Assembly: GCF_000331105.1 (NCBI RefSeq)
Contig: NC_020054.1
Span: 4,328,257-4,392,256, forward strand
Direction of reading: 5' to 3'
DNA: 64,000 nucleotides
Origin: Fibrella aestuarina BUZ 2
Lineage (GTDB): Bacteria > Bacteroidota > Bacteroidia > Cytophagales > Spirosomataceae
Both the position numbers and the translations under genes were made by a program. Numbering within the stretch: position 1 is the first letter of the stretch; each line of letters begins with the position of its first letter. The notes beneath the pieces were generated by a model. It did no database searches. It worked only from the letters and a program-made list of their open reading frames with translations, and had not been told where the DNA came from. Positions 50,732-60,079 of the stretch are shown in pieces.

Positions 50732-53353
50732 ATGAAAAAAATGTTAGGCTTCGGCCTGCTTGCCTGTCTATTTCTCGCCTCCCCCGTTCGTCTGCAAGCC
50801 CAGAGCGCGCTACCGGCACCCGCTCAGTTTCTCGGGTATGCTATTGGCGAACGGTACACCCCCCACCACCGTGTACTGGCCTATGCCGAACAGATTGCCC
50901 GCCAACAACCTACTCGCGTAAAAGTCATCCCGTATGGCACCACCTACGAAGGCCGTCAGTTGGCCGTTGTGGTGATTGCCAACGAGGCCAACATGGCCCG
51001 GCTCGACGAAATCCGTACCGACAACCTCAAACGCATCGGGATGCTGCCTGGTCAGCCGTCGGGCAAGGCGCTGCCCGCTATCCAGTGGCTGAGCTACAAT
51101 GTCCACGGCAACGAAGCCGTCAGCTCCGAGGCGTTCATGGAAGTACTCTACGGCCTGTTGGAACCCACCAAAGCCAGCCCGTCGCCTAAAGCGCAGTTTA
51201 CCGTGTCGCCCAAGATTCTGGAAACGAGCGTGGTCATTCTCGACCCCGGCCTCAACCCCGATGGGCACGACCGCTATGTAAACTGGTACAACCAGATGCA
51301 CGGCCGCGTGGCCGACCCCACCCCCTTCGCCCGCGAACACAGCGAGCCCTGGCCGGGCGGGCGTTACACGCACTACCTTTTTGACCCCAACCGCGACTGG
51401 GCCTGGCAAACGCAGGAGATCACGCAGCAGCGCATGGCCCTCTACCAGCAATGGATGCCCCACCTGCATGGCGATTTCCACGAAATGGGGGTTGAAAGTC
51501 CCTACTACTTCGCTCCGTCGGCCAAACCCTATCACGAAGACATCACGCCGTTTCAGCGGCAGTTCCAGGGCATCGTGGGCCAATATTGCAGCCGCTATTT
51601 CGACCGAAACAACTGGCTCTACTACACCCGCGAGCGCTTTGACCTGTTTTACCCCAGCTATGGCGACACGTACCCGACCTACAATGGGGCCATCGGCATG
51701 ACCTACGAGCAGGGCGGTAACAGCCGCGCCGGCCTGGCCATCCGAAAATCGGACGGCGACACGCTTACGCTCCGCGAACGCATTGACCACCACGTGGCGT
51801 CGTCGTTTGCCACGCTCGAATCGGTGGCCGACCGGTCGGCGGAAGTGGTGAAGGAATTCGGTACGTTCTTCGACAATGCCCAACGTAACCCCGTGGGTAC
51901 GTTCCGCACCTACGTGGTCAAAAGCGGCGGTGATGCCGGTAAGCTGACCGCCCTTCGCCAACTGCTCGACCGCAACCAGATTCGGTACGGGGTGGCGGGG
52001 CGCAATCAGACTCTTTCGGGTAGCAGCACGGCGGCCTCTAAAAAAGGGAAGACAACCGCCAAATCGTCGGGTGGCGGGGTGTATAATTACTTTACACAGC
52101 GCAACGAGGGGAGCCTCAGCCTCGCCCCCGAAGACCTGGTCATCAGCGCCTATCAGCCGAAGTCGACGCTGTTGAAAATTCTGTTCGAGCCAACCTCGAC
52201 CCTCGAAGATTCGGTAACGTACGACATTACGGCCTGGTCGCTGCCCTACGCCTTTGGCCTGCAAACCTATGGCCTGACGACCCGCCTCGACCCCGTTTCG
52301 GCGCCGCAGGCGTCCACCACAGCCGCTGCTCCGGCCACCGATCGGCCCTATGCCTACCTGGCTCGCTGGCAGTCGATGCCGTCGGTGCAGTTGCTGGCGG
52401 GGTTGATGAAAAATAAGGTCCGGGTACGTGCCGCCGAGAAACCCTTTGAACTCGATGGCCAATCGTATGGCGCCGGTACGTTGTTGATCACCCGCGCGGG
52501 CAACGAACGGCTCGGCCACCGCTTCGACGAACTGGTTCGGCAGGAAGCCGCCACGCTGGGCGTAACGCTAACGCCCGTCAAAACGGGTTTTGTGAGCAAA
52601 GGCTCTGATTTTGGCTCCGATTTTGTGATGACGCTGAAAGCCCCCCGCGTGGGCGTGGTGTCGGGCGACGGGCTGGTGCAAACGGCGGTGGGCGAAGTCT
52701 GGCATTACTTCGATCAGGAACTGAAATACCCCGTCTCGATGATCAACGGGGCCGACCTGGGTAGCGTCGACTGGACACAGCTCAACGTGCTGGTGTTGCC
52801 CAACGGCTACAACTACGGCCGCATCCTGAACGACCGCGTGCTGACGAGCATCCGGGAGTGGGTACGTGGGGGCGGCAAGCTCATTGCCCTCGAACGGGCG
52901 GCGGGCGCGCTGGTTGGCAAAGAAGGGTTTGACCTGAAAGAGAAAGACGATAAGCCCGAAAAAGCCAAGAAAGCCCTGACCGATTCGCTGAAAACGTACG
53001 CCGAACGGGAGCGCGCCGCCGTATCCGACGAAACGCCGGGCAGCATCTACCGCCTGAACCTCGACGCGACCCACCCGCTGGGTTTTGGCCTGTCGGGCGG
53101 GTATTACGCGCTGGTCAACGAAGCCCATAATTACGACATCCTGAAAGATGGCTGGAATGTGGGCTATCTGAAAGACAGCAACCTCGTGGCGGGTTTTGCC
53201 GGGAAGAATGCGAAGGAGAAACTGAAACAGACACTGGCTGTGGGCGTACAGGACCTGGGACGTGGGCAGGTGATTTACCTGGCCGACGATCCACTGTTCC
53301 GGGGCTTCTGGTACAGCGGTAAACTACTCTTCGGCAATGCCGTCTTCTTCTAA
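50732..53353 (+). CDS. secreted M14-family zinc carboxypeptidase
   Basis: 873 residues with a signal peptide (MKKMLGFGLLACLFLASPVRLQAQ). The M14 zinc site is visible as His and Glu in NVHGNEAVSSEAF (about 124-127) and the later His in HLHGDFHEMG (about 246). NPDGHDRYVNWYNQMHG marks the substrate-pocket region. The C-terminal about 450 residues form a long extension seen in Bacteroidota M14 proteins, including a segment like a class I glutamine-amidotransferase fold (LNVLVLPNGYNYGRIL). It should trim peptides outside the cytoplasm. Confidence 0.9.
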   Translation: MKKMLGFGLLACLFLASPVRLQAQSALPAPAQFLGYAIGERYTPHHRVLAYAEQIARQQPTRVKVIPYGTTYEGRQLAVVVIANEANMARLDEIRTDNLKRIGMLPGQPSGKALPAIQWLSYNVHGNEAVSSEAFMEVLYGLLEPTKASPSPKAQFTVSPKILETSVVILDPGLNPDGHDRYVNWYNQMHGRVADPTPFAREHSEPWPGGRYTHYLFDPNRDWAWQTQEITQQRMALYQQWMPHLHGDFHEMGVESPYYFAPSAKPYHEDITPFQRQFQGIVGQYCSRYFDRNNWLYYTRERFDLFYPSYGDTYPTYNGAIGMTYEQGGNSRAGLAIRKSDGDTLTLRERIDHHVASSFATLESVADRSAEVVKEFGTFFDNAQRNPVGTFRTYVVKSGGDAGKLTALRQLLDRNQIRYGVAGRNQTLSGSSTAASKKGKTTAKSSGGGVYNYFTQRNEGSLSLAPEDLVISAYQPKSTLLKILFEPTSTLEDSVTYDITAWSLPYAFGLQTYGLTTRLDPVSAPQASTTAAAPATDRPYAYLARWQSMPSVQLLAGLMKNKVRVRAAEKPFELDGQSYGAGTLLITRAGNERLGHRFDELVRQEAATLGVTLTPVKTGFVSKGSDFGSDFVMTLKAPRVGVVSGDGLVQTAVGEVWHYFDQELKYPVSMINGADLGSVDWTQLNVLVLPNGYNYGRILNDRVLTSIREWVRGGGKLIALERAAGALVGKEGFDLKEKDDKPEKAKKALTDSLKTYAERERAAVSDETPGSIYRLNLDATHPLGFGLSGGYYALVNEAHNYDILKDGWNVGYLKDSNLVAGFAGKNAKEKLKQTLAVGVQDLGRGQVIYLADDPLFRGFWYSGKLLFGNAVFF

Positions 53354-53361
53354 TCGTTATA

Positions 53362-53401
53362 AAGTGAGCCCCTTCCGTTGCCTGAACGCGGGGACTCACT
53401 T
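53362..53401 (+). terminator. hairpin after the M14 peptidase gene
   Basis: AAGTGAGCCCC pairs with GGGGACTCACTT with a single-base bulge. It lies eight bases after the stop codon. Confidence 0.6.
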
Positions 53402-53478
53402 ACCTTCCGAACATACATGGGGGTAAACCTCTTCTTTTTCGCCTTTCATAGGTAGTACCTACAAACCAGTCAAACGGC

Positions 53479-55230
53479 ATGAATACGTTTCAGATTAAAG
53501 ACAACCCGACGGTTTACGATGTAGCCATCGTAGGGTCCGGTGCGGGCGGGGGGATGGCGGCTTACATGCTGGCGAAAGCCGGCGCGAAAGTCGTGCTGCT
53601 CGAAGCAGGCGGCTATTTCGATCCCGCCGACCCGAAATACATTACCCAACTGAAATGGCCCTACGAATCGCCCCGGCGCGGTGCAGGTACTACCCGGGCC
53701 TTCGGCGATTTTGATGCGGCCTGGGGTGGCTGGCAGATCGACGGCGAACCGTACTCGGCCAAAGACGGTACCGAGTTTCACTGGTTCCGGTCGCGGATGC
53801 TCGGCGGACGCACTAACCACTGGGGCCGTATTTCCATGCGCTTCGGCCCGGATGATTTCCGGCGGCGGTCGCTTACGGGCATCGGCGACGACTGGCCGAT
53901 TACCTACGATGATCTGTCACCGTTCTACGACCGGGTCGATAAACTCATCGGCGTGTTTGGCTCGAAAGAAGGCATTCGCAACGAACCCGATGGTCACTTT
54001 CTGCCCCCGCCGAAACCCCGCCTGCACGAGCTGTTGTTGCAGAAAGGGGCCAAAAACCTGGGCATCCCCGTCATTCCGTCGCGCCTGTCGATTCTGACCA
54101 AAGCCATCAACAACGAGCGCGGCCAGTGCTTCTATTGCAATCAATGCAACCGCGCCTGCCAAGCCTACGCCGACTTCTCGTCGTCGTCGGTACTGTGTAT
54201 TCCGGCGGTGAAAACGGGCAACGTTACACTCATCAACGGGGCAATGTGCCGCGAGGTAATGACGGACCCTAAAACGGGCCTCGCTACGGGCGTGAGCTAC
54301 GTACACACGGGCACCATGCAGGAACATACGGTGCGGGCGAAAGCCGTCATGCTGGGCGCATCAGCCTGCGAATCGGCCCGGATCCTGCTCAATTCCAAGT
54401 CGTCGCGCTACCCCAATGGGCTGGCCAATGGCAGCGGCGTGATCGGCAAATACATCAATGACTCAACGGGGGCCTCACGCGGGGCGTTCGTACCGGCGCT
54501 GATGGACCGGGTACGTTACAACGAAGACGGCGTGGGCGGTATGCACGTGTTTACCCCCTGGTGGCTCGACAACAAGAAACTGGATTTCCCCCGCGGCTAC
54601 CACATCGAATACGGCGGTGGCATGGGTATGCCTTCGTTCGGTTTTGGCTTCGGTATGGAAGGCATGAATGGCAAGTACCCCTACGCCGATGGCCAGAAAC
54701 GGCCCGCCGGGGGCTACGGGTCACGCCTGAAGGAAGATGCCCGCCGGTTCTATGGCGCTTACGTCTACATGGCCGGGCGCGGCGAGCCGGTGCCGCTGGA
54801 AAGCAACTACTGCGAAATCGACCCGAACAAGGTCGATAAGTACGGCATCCCGACGCTGCGGTTCCACTATAAATGGTCGGACGCCGAGGTGAAGCAGGCC
54901 AAGCACATGCAGGATACCTTCGAGGAGATTATTCACTCGATCGGTGGGATTCCCCTGGGCGAAAAACCCGGCCCCAACACCAACCACGGCTACGGGCTGG
55001 AAGCACCGGGTAAGATCATCCACGAAGTGGGCACGGTGCGGATGGGCAGCGACCCCAAAAAGTCGGCCCTGAATGGCTACCAGCAGGCGCACGAGTGCAA
55101 AAACCTGTTTGTGGTCGATGCCGCCCCCTTTGTGTCGCAAGGCGACAAAAACGTTACCTGGACGATTCTGGCCAGTTCGATGCGCACCAGCGAATACCTG
55201 ATTGATCAAGTTAAAAAGAAAAACATATGA
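53479..55230 (+). CDS. GMC-family FAD oxidoreductase (gluconate/sugar dehydrogenase type) with a Cys cluster
   Basis: 583 residues. FAD binding is shown by [17 protein letters not shown] and the following VVLLEAG; the second GMC region is [14 protein letters not shown]. The C-terminal [12 protein letters not shown] and NPTWTI-like [11 protein letters not shown] carry the catalytic His/Asn positions. An unusual cluster [11 protein letters not shown] (Cys-x2-Cys-x2-Cys-x3-Cys, about 217-227) could hold an Fe-S centre, as in the FAD subunits of membrane sugar dehydrogenases. The following gene, overlapping by 4 bp, is the small subunit, so the pair probably oxidises a sugar or polyol and passes electrons to the respiratory chain. 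Confidence 0.9.
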   Translation: MNTFQIKDNPTVYDVAIVGSGAGGGMAAYMLAKAGAKVVLLEAGGYFDPADPKYITQLKWPYESPRRGAGTTRAFGDFDAAWGGWQIDGEPYSAKDGTEFHWFRSRMLGGRTNHWGRISMRFGPDDFRRRSLTGIGDDWPITYDDLSPFYDRVDKLIGVFGSKEGIRNEPDGHFLPPPKPRLHELLLQKGAKNLGIPVIPSRLSILTKAINNERGQCFYCNQCNRACQAYADFSSSSVLCIPAVKTGNVTLINGAMCREVMTDPKTGLATGVSYVHTGTMQEHTVRAKAVMLGASACESARILLNSKSSRYPNGLANGSGVIGKYINDSTGASRGAFVPALMDRVRYNEDGVGGMHVFTPWWLDNKKLDFPRGYHIEYGGGMGMPSFGFGFGMEGMNGKYPYADGQKRPAGGYGSRLKEDARRFYGAYVYMAGRGEPVPLESNYCEIDPNKVDKYGIPTLRFHYKWSDAEVKQAKHMQDTFEEIIHSIGGIPLGEKPGPNTNHGYGLEAPGKIIHEVGTVRMGSDPKKSALNGYQQAHECKNLFVVDAAPFVSQGDKNVTWTILASSMRTSEYLIDQVKKKNI

Positions 55231-55838
55231 AGCGCAGAGACACCCTGAAAGCCCTGTCGCTAACTGGCTTTGGCTTGGCCGTGGGGCCCGTTGAGGCGGC
55301 CGTACCGGCACCACCCGACAAGAAAGTACCCGTGAAAGCCGGGCCGGGGCGACAGCCTTTCGAAGTGGCGCGGGATGCCAAACTCCACGCGGAGACGTTC
55401 TTTACGCCTGCCGAAATGAAAACGCTCACGCTGCTGTCGGACATTATTCTGCCGGCGGATGCCAAGTCGGGCAGTGCGTCGCAGGCGGGCGTACCGGCAT
55501 TCATCGAGTTTATGGTGAAAGACGTACCCAACTACCAGACGCCGTTTCGCGGCGGGCTGGCCTGGCTCGACAACCAATGCCGGAAACGCTACGGCAAGGC
55601 CTTTGCCGACACGACACGTACCCAGCAGATCGAAATGGTCGATCAGATCGCGTACCCGGAGCAGGCTAAGCCCGAGATGTCGCAGGGGGTGGCGTTCTTC
55701 AACCTGATGCGCAATTTCACCATCAGCGGTTTCTACACCAGCAAAATGGGCATCGCCGACCTCGGCTACATGGGTAACACCCCCAACCAGTGGGACGGCC
55801 CCCCCGAAGCCGTGCTGAAGCAGTACGGACTGGTGTAA
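55227..55838 (+). CDS. gluconate 2-dehydrogenase subunit 3-like protein
   Basis: 203 residues starting inside the GMC stop codon (ATGA overlap). The N-terminus [21 protein letters not shown] looks like a Tat signal, with RR at positions 3-4. The body (FFTPAEMKTLTLLSDIILPADA...GVPAFIEFMVKDV) is typical of subunit 3 of gluconate 2-dehydrogenase. Members help fold or export the GMC subunit, which itself has no signal, so a joint Tat export is likely. No cytochrome subunit is encoded next to them. Confidence 0.9.
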   Translation: MKRRDTLKALSLTGFGLAVGPVEAAVPAPPDKKVPVKAGPGRQPFEVARDAKLHAETFFTPAEMKTLTLLSDIILPADAKSGSASQAGVPAFIEFMVKDVPNYQTPFRGGLAWLDNQCRKRYGKAFADTTRTQQIEMVDQIAYPEQAKPEMSQGVAFFNLMRNFTISGFYTSKMGIADLGYMGNTPNQWDGPPEAVLKQYGLV

Positions 55839-55861
55839 GCTGATCGGTATCGTTTACTAGT

Positions 55862-55909
55862 CAAGGTCCAATGTACAAGGTCGATTCCTGCCTTGTACAT
55901 TGGACCTTG
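55862..55909. terminator. 19-bp perfect inverted repeat after the dehydrogenase operon
   Basis: CAAGGTCCAATGTACAAGG at 55862-55880 pairs exactly with 55891-55909 around 10 bases. It has no T-run and lies 24 bases past the dehydrogenase subunit stop. Confidence 0.6.
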
Positions 55910-55921
55910 GACTTTGACCTG

Positions 55922-55929
55922 TACTTTTG
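55922..55929 (+). promoter_or_regulatory. TAnnTTTG -7 promoter element for the YfhO-like gene
   Basis: TACTTTTG ends six bases before the ATG at 55936, implying a very short or absent 5' leader, as for the NUDIX gene. Confidence 0.5.
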
Positions 55930-55935
55930 CTTTGT

Positions 55936-58467
55936 ATGGAACAACAATCCCTTTTCCAGCGGCTGCGGCCTCACCTGCTTTTCATTTTCGGGCTCTTCCT
56001 GCTGACCTCCCTCTATTTTTTTCCCGCCTGGCAAGGCAAAGAACTTCAGTTACAGGACGTGCGGCAGGGCAATGCCGCCACCATCGAACTTCGTAAATAC
56101 AAACAGGAAACCGGCCAGTTTCCCAACTGGACCAATGCCCTGTTCAGCGGCATGCCCGGCTACCTGATTGCCCATGATTACCCCAACACCTATGTAGGTT
56201 TGGCGGCGGCGGCGGTGCTGCGGCTTTTTCCCCGCCCCATCGACGTGGTGTTCATGCAGATGCTCGGCCTGTATGTGCTGCTGGTGCTGCTGCTAAGCCC
56301 ACCCAGGCGCTCCGACGAGAGCGACGTACCCCGCCTCTCAGGCACGGCGCGGGGCTGGATGGCCGCCATGGGCGCTGCCGCCTATGGCCTCGCCTCCTGG
56401 AACCTGATCACCGTTGAGGCGGGTCACATCTCCAAGATTCTGGCGCTGGGCTACGCCCCCGGCATGCTGGCAGGGCTGATGCTGTGCCTGCGGGGACAAT
56501 ACTGGTCGGGGGCGGCGCTGACGGCCCTGTTCACCTGCCTCAACATCAGCGCCAACCACGTGCAGATCACCTACTACCTGTTTCTTTGCATTGGCCTGTA
56601 TGTGTTGATCGAAGGCATCCGGCTGGTACGGGCCGGTCAGGTACGTCGGCTGGTAATCGGGCTGGCCATTTTCGGGCTGACAACGGGTATCGGGATGGCG
56701 TCGTACAGCAAGCGGCTGCTGCTGCTGAATCAATACTCAAAAGAAACCATACGCGGCAAGTCGGAGCTGACGGCCAAAACGACGGCGACAACCGCGCCCG
56801 GTCAGGCCGCCACCGCAGCTAAACCCGCCGATGGCCTCGACGAAGAGTACGCTTTTCAGTACAGCTACGGCGTTGGGGAGGCCCTCACCATGCTGGTGCC
56901 GAACCTTTACGGCGGTCTGGCGGGTGCTGGCGAGCTGGACAACAAATCGGAAACCTACAAAGTACTGTCTGACCGAGGACTGGCGGCCGACGAGATCATC
57001 GGGCAAATCCCGACGTATTGGGGCGAAACCAACGGGCCGGCTTACGCGGGCGCCATTCTGGTGTTCCTCTTCGTGCTGGGCTTGCTCATTAGCCGCTCCA
57101 CGCTGCGCTGGTTTATGCTGGGTGGACTGCTGCTGACCTTATTGCTGGCAATGGGCAAAAACATGCTGTGGTTCAACGGCTTGCTGTTTGCCTACCTGCC
57201 TTACTTTAACAAGTTCCGGGCCGTCACCATGACGCTGACGATGACCCCGATTTTCTTGGGTGGCGGGGCAGCGCTGGCGCTGTACACCTTACTGACCGAG
57301 AAGCCGACGTTCAAGGCGATTCAGCGGCCGTTCCTGATTGCCTTTGGGCTGACGGGCGGGCTGGCCCTACTGCTGGCCCTGCTGGGTGGCAGCCTGCTCG
57401 ATTTCCGGGGACCGAACGATGCGGCAATGTTTGGCGCTGAAGGGGGCGACATTCTGCGGGCTTTGCAAAACGACCGGGCGAGCCTGCTGCGGGTCGATGC
57501 CTTCCGGGCTTTTTTCTACATCACGCTGGCCGCCGGGCTAATCTGGTTCTACCTCACGGGCAAACTGAAAGCGGGTCTACTGCTGCCGCTGCTGTTTGTA
57601 CTGAATACGGTCGACGTGTATAGCCTGGGACGCCGGTTCATCAATGACAAGAGCTTCATTCCCCGTTCAACGGTCGATTCGGCGTTTGAAGAGACCCCCG
57701 CCGACGCACAGATTTTGCAGGACAAGTCGCTCAGCTACCGGGTGTTCGACAACTCAGGCAATTTCATGAACGACAACCGGGCGTCGTACTTCCACAAGTC
57801 GATTGGGGGCTACAGCGCGGCCAAGCTGCAACGGTATCAGGAGTTGATTAGCTACGCGTTCCAGAACAACAGCGACAACATCCTGAACATGCTCAACGCG
57901 AAGTACATCATCGCGCCGCAGCTTGATAGCACTGGTCGGCCGGTTGGGCAACCCATCGCGCAGCAAAACCCCAACGCGCTGGGCAACGCCTGGTTTGTGC
58001 AGACGGTGAAAACCGTTGCCAACGCCGATGAGGAGATAGCGGCCTTGAAAACACTGGATGCCCGCACCACCGCCGTTGTCGATCAGCGTTACGCGGATCA
58101 GGTAAAAGGAATCTCGACGCTGTCACCCGCTGGAACCATTCAACTGACAGCGTACAACCCGGATAAGATGACGTACCAGAGCGACAGCCCGACCGAGCAG
58201 GTAGCGGTGTTCTCAGAGATTTTTTATCGGGGTAACGACGACTGGAAAGCCTATATAGACGGCAAAGAAACGCCCCACTTCCGGGCTGATTACGTGCTGC
58301 GGGGCCTGCGCGTTCCAGCAGGCAAACACACCATCGAATTCCGGTTCGACCCGCCCATCGTTACGCTCGGCAATACACTGGACCTGGTGATGAACCTGAT
58401 TCTGATCGCGCTCGTAGCGGCTGCCGCCTGGTTTAGCCTGCGCCAGAAACAGTCAGTTACGGCCTAA
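55936..58467 (+). CDS. YfhO-like multi-pass membrane protein
   Basis: 843 residues from the ATG at 55936. More than ten hydrophobic helices fill the first two thirds (for example LLFIFGLFLLTSLYFFPAW, FMLGGLLLTLLLAMGKNMLW). A soluble C-terminal part follows (about 610-800; VAVFSEIFYRGNDDWKAYIDGKETPHFRADYVLRGLRVPAGKHTIEFRF) before a last helix. This matches the YfhO family, implicated in glycosylation of envelope polymers in Gram-positive bacteria and widespread but unstudied in Bacteroidota. An acidic residue pair near the first periplasmic loop is present, as in GT-C-type enzymes. Confidence 0.82.
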   Translation: MEQQSLFQRLRPHLLFIFGLFLLTSLYFFPAWQGKELQLQDVRQGNAATIELRKYKQETGQFPNWTNALFSGMPGYLIAHDYPNTYVGLAAAAVLRLFPRPIDVVFMQMLGLYVLLVLLLSPPRRSDESDVPRLSGTARGWMAAMGAAAYGLASWNLITVEAGHISKILALGYAPGMLAGLMLCLRGQYWSGAALTALFTCLNISANHVQITYYLFLCIGLYVLIEGIRLVRAGQVRRLVIGLAIFGLTTGIGMASYSKRLLLLNQYSKETIRGKSELTAKTTATTAPGQAATAAKPADGLDEEYAFQYSYGVGEALTMLVPNLYGGLAGAGELDNKSETYKVLSDRGLAADEIIGQIPTYWGETNGPAYAGAILVFLFVLGLLISRSTLRWFMLGGLLLTLLLAMGKNMLWFNGLLFAYLPYFNKFRAVTMTLTMTPIFLGGGAALALYTLLTEKPTFKAIQRPFLIAFGLTGGLALLLALLGGSLLDFRGPNDAAMFGAEGGDILRALQNDRASLLRVDAFRAFFYITLAAGLIWFYLTGKLKAGLLLPLLFVLNTVDVYSLGRRFINDKSFIPRSTVDSAFEETPADAQILQDKSLSYRVFDNSGNFMNDNRASYFHKSIGGYSAAKLQRYQELISYAFQNNSDNILNMLNAKYIIAPQLDSTGRPVGQPIAQQNPNALGNAWFVQTVKTVANADEEIAALKTLDARTTAVVDQRYADQVKGISTLSPAGTIQLTAYNPDKMTYQSDSPTEQVAVFSEIFYRGNDDWKAYIDGKETPHFRADYVLRGLRVPAGKHTIEFRFDPPIVTLGNTLDLVMNLILIALVAAAAWFSLRQKQSVTA

Positions 58468-58486
58468 TTTTGGTTCAACAAGCTTG

Positions 58487-58524
58487 CCAGCAATGCCATC
58501 GCCCAACGGTGATGGCATTGCTGG
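58487..58524 (+). terminator. terminator after the YfhO-like gene
   Basis: CCAGCAATGCCATC and GATGGCATTGCTGG form a perfect 14-bp stem around 10 bases, followed by TTTATA. It starts 19 bases after the stop codon. Confidence 0.7.
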
Positions 58525-58540
58525 TTTATACCGATAACCA

Positions 58541-58876
58541 ATGAACTACAACAACCGAACCTTCCGGGCGGTGAGCAACACCGATAACGGGGAAGTGACG
58601 ACTGAGACGCTGTTTTATTACCAGCAGGAATCGAACGTGATCATCGCCATTTACGAAGGGGGCCGCGTGGCGCAGGGGCATCTGATGGGCCTGGTCGATG
58701 CCGACGGCAACCTGACGTTCAATTACCACCATATCAATACCGACGGCCAACTGATGGCGGGGCATTGCCGCTCGGTGCCCGAAGTGCTGCCCAACGGCAA
58801 ACTTCGCCTCCACGAAACCTGGCAGTGGACCACCGGCGACGGCTCCTCAGGTACGTCGATCATCGACGAAGTGTAG
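58541..58876 (+). CDS. small conserved beta-rich protein of unknown role
   Basis: 111 residues with no signal peptide. The sequence (MNYNNRTFRAVSNTDNGEV, ETLFYYQQESNVIIAIYEGG, GHLMGLVDADGNLTFNYHHINTDGQL) suggests a compact beta-barrel. Near-identical short proteins in Bacteroidota are often labelled N-acetylglutamate synthase in databases, but the acetyltransferase motif is absent, so that name looks wrong. It stands between a terminator and the thioredoxin-fold gene. Confidence 0.75.
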   Translation: MNYNNRTFRAVSNTDNGEVTTETLFYYQQESNVIIAIYEGGRVAQGHLMGLVDADGNLTFNYHHINTDGQLMAGHCRSVPEVLPNGKLRLHETWQWTTGDGSSGTSIIDEV

Positions 58877-58908
58877 GGAAATAAACCTCGGAGCGCGATC
58901 TTCACTGA

Positions 58909-58916
58909 TACGTTTG
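58909..58916 (+). promoter_or_regulatory. TAnnTTTG -7 promoter element for the thioredoxin-fold gene
   Basis: TACGTTTG lies 27 bases before the start codon at 58944 and fits the Bacteroidota -7 consensus. Confidence 0.55.
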
Positions 58917-58943
58917 TCACACGCTAAGAATAAATCAGTTACT

Positions 58944-59981
58944 ATGTCGACAACTGTGCGCTTCGCCCTGGCCCTCCTGCTCCTGAGCACCCAGGCCATC
59001 AGTCAGGTTACAGAAAAAGGATTCGTTCTGATCGGCCAACTAGAAGGCGCCGATTCCTTAAAAAAAGCGGTGTTAACTCGCCTCGACAGCAGACAGGTAG
59101 ATACGGTAGCTATCAACCAGGGGCGGTTTACCTTTTCAGGGAACGTGCCGCGCCCGACGGTAGCCTTGATCGGGACGGATAAGGTTAGGGCCGGGCTGGG
59201 CGTATGGCTCACCAACGACACGATACGAGCCACGTTCAACGTAGTCAGTTACAGCGAACGCTTCAGATTGCTACAGCCTCTATCCGTATCAGGCCCCTCG
59301 GAATCAGTTGATTACTTGGCGAATATGAACGCGTTGAACTACTACAACAAACTTGACTTAACAAAAGAGAAACGCAATCAGCTTAAAGCTGACTTCATTT
59401 ACGAGTATGTCAGCAAGCACCCGAATTCAGCTTATGCCGCGTTCTTCCTGCGTATGAACGCCGACTACATCGCGCCCGATGTAACGAAAGAATTGCTGGC
59501 TTCCCTTTCGCCCGCGCTTCAGCAATCGGAGGAAGGCGAGTCTATCCGAAAATCGATTGCGCGCAACGAAGCCACAACGTTGGGGAAGACCGTTGGGAAT
59601 CTGACGCTACCTGATCATACGGGTCAGCTACAGACCGTCAACACGACAAGTAAGCCTTTCACGCTGCTTTATTTCTGGGCGTCTTGGTGCGGTCCCTGTC
59701 GTAAACACAACCCTGATTTGGTCAGGCTTTACAGACAAGTCGATCCGGGGCGGTTACAGCTCATTAGTGTCTCACTGGATACTGACAAGTCGGCTTGGCT
59801 GAAAGCGATCAGGCAGGATGGGCTGCAATGGACGCAGCTCTCCGACTTAAAAGGCTGGGAAAGCCCCGTTGCCAAGCAGTTTGCCCTGTTCGGCATTCCC
59901 CAAACTATCCTTCTCGATCAGAGCGGCCGAATCATCGCGGTCGATGCTTCCGAGGCAAGTCGATTACTTACCACCAGGTAG
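58944..59981 (+). CDS. secreted TlpA/DUF4369-type thiol-disulfide oxidoreductase
   Basis: 345 residues from the ATG at 58944, where a signal peptide starts (MSTTVRFALALLLLSTQAISQ). Residues about 25-120 resemble the DUF4369 beta domain (FVLIGQLEGADSLKKAVLTRLDSRQVDTVAINQGRFTFSG). The C-terminal about 140 residues are a thioredoxin domain with WASWCGPCRKHNP (about 247) and the cis-Pro part FGIPQTILLDQSG. This is the common Bacteroidota layout for periplasmic thiol reductases. It resembles, but is shorter than, the protein at 17965-19473. Confidence 0.88.
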   Translation: MSTTVRFALALLLLSTQAISQVTEKGFVLIGQLEGADSLKKAVLTRLDSRQVDTVAINQGRFTFSGNVPRPTVALIGTDKVRAGLGVWLTNDTIRATFNVVSYSERFRLLQPLSVSGPSESVDYLANMNALNYYNKLDLTKEKRNQLKADFIYEYVSKHPNSAYAAFFLRMNADYIAPDVTKELLASLSPALQQSEEGESIRKSIARNEATTLGKTVGNLTLPDHTGQLQTVNTTSKPFTLLYFWASWCGPCRKHNPDLVRLYRQVDPGRLQLISVSLDTDKSAWLKAIRQDGLQWTQLSDLKGWESPVAKQFALFGIPQTILLDQSGRIIAVDASEASRLLTTR

Positions 59982-60079
59982 GCTAATAGGCAAGGTGACC
60001 ATGCTTTACCATCGGGTCGATCCATTTCCAGCTATTCATTAGTGCTGACACCTGCCGCGAGTCGCCAGGGATTGCGGCT

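Noticed and set aside
50810..52519. Minus-strand open frame of 569 codons
   Set aside because: It lies wholly inside the M14 peptidase gene. Its translation is low-complexity Gly/Arg/Val/His with no domain, as expected from the complementary strand of a GC-rich gene.
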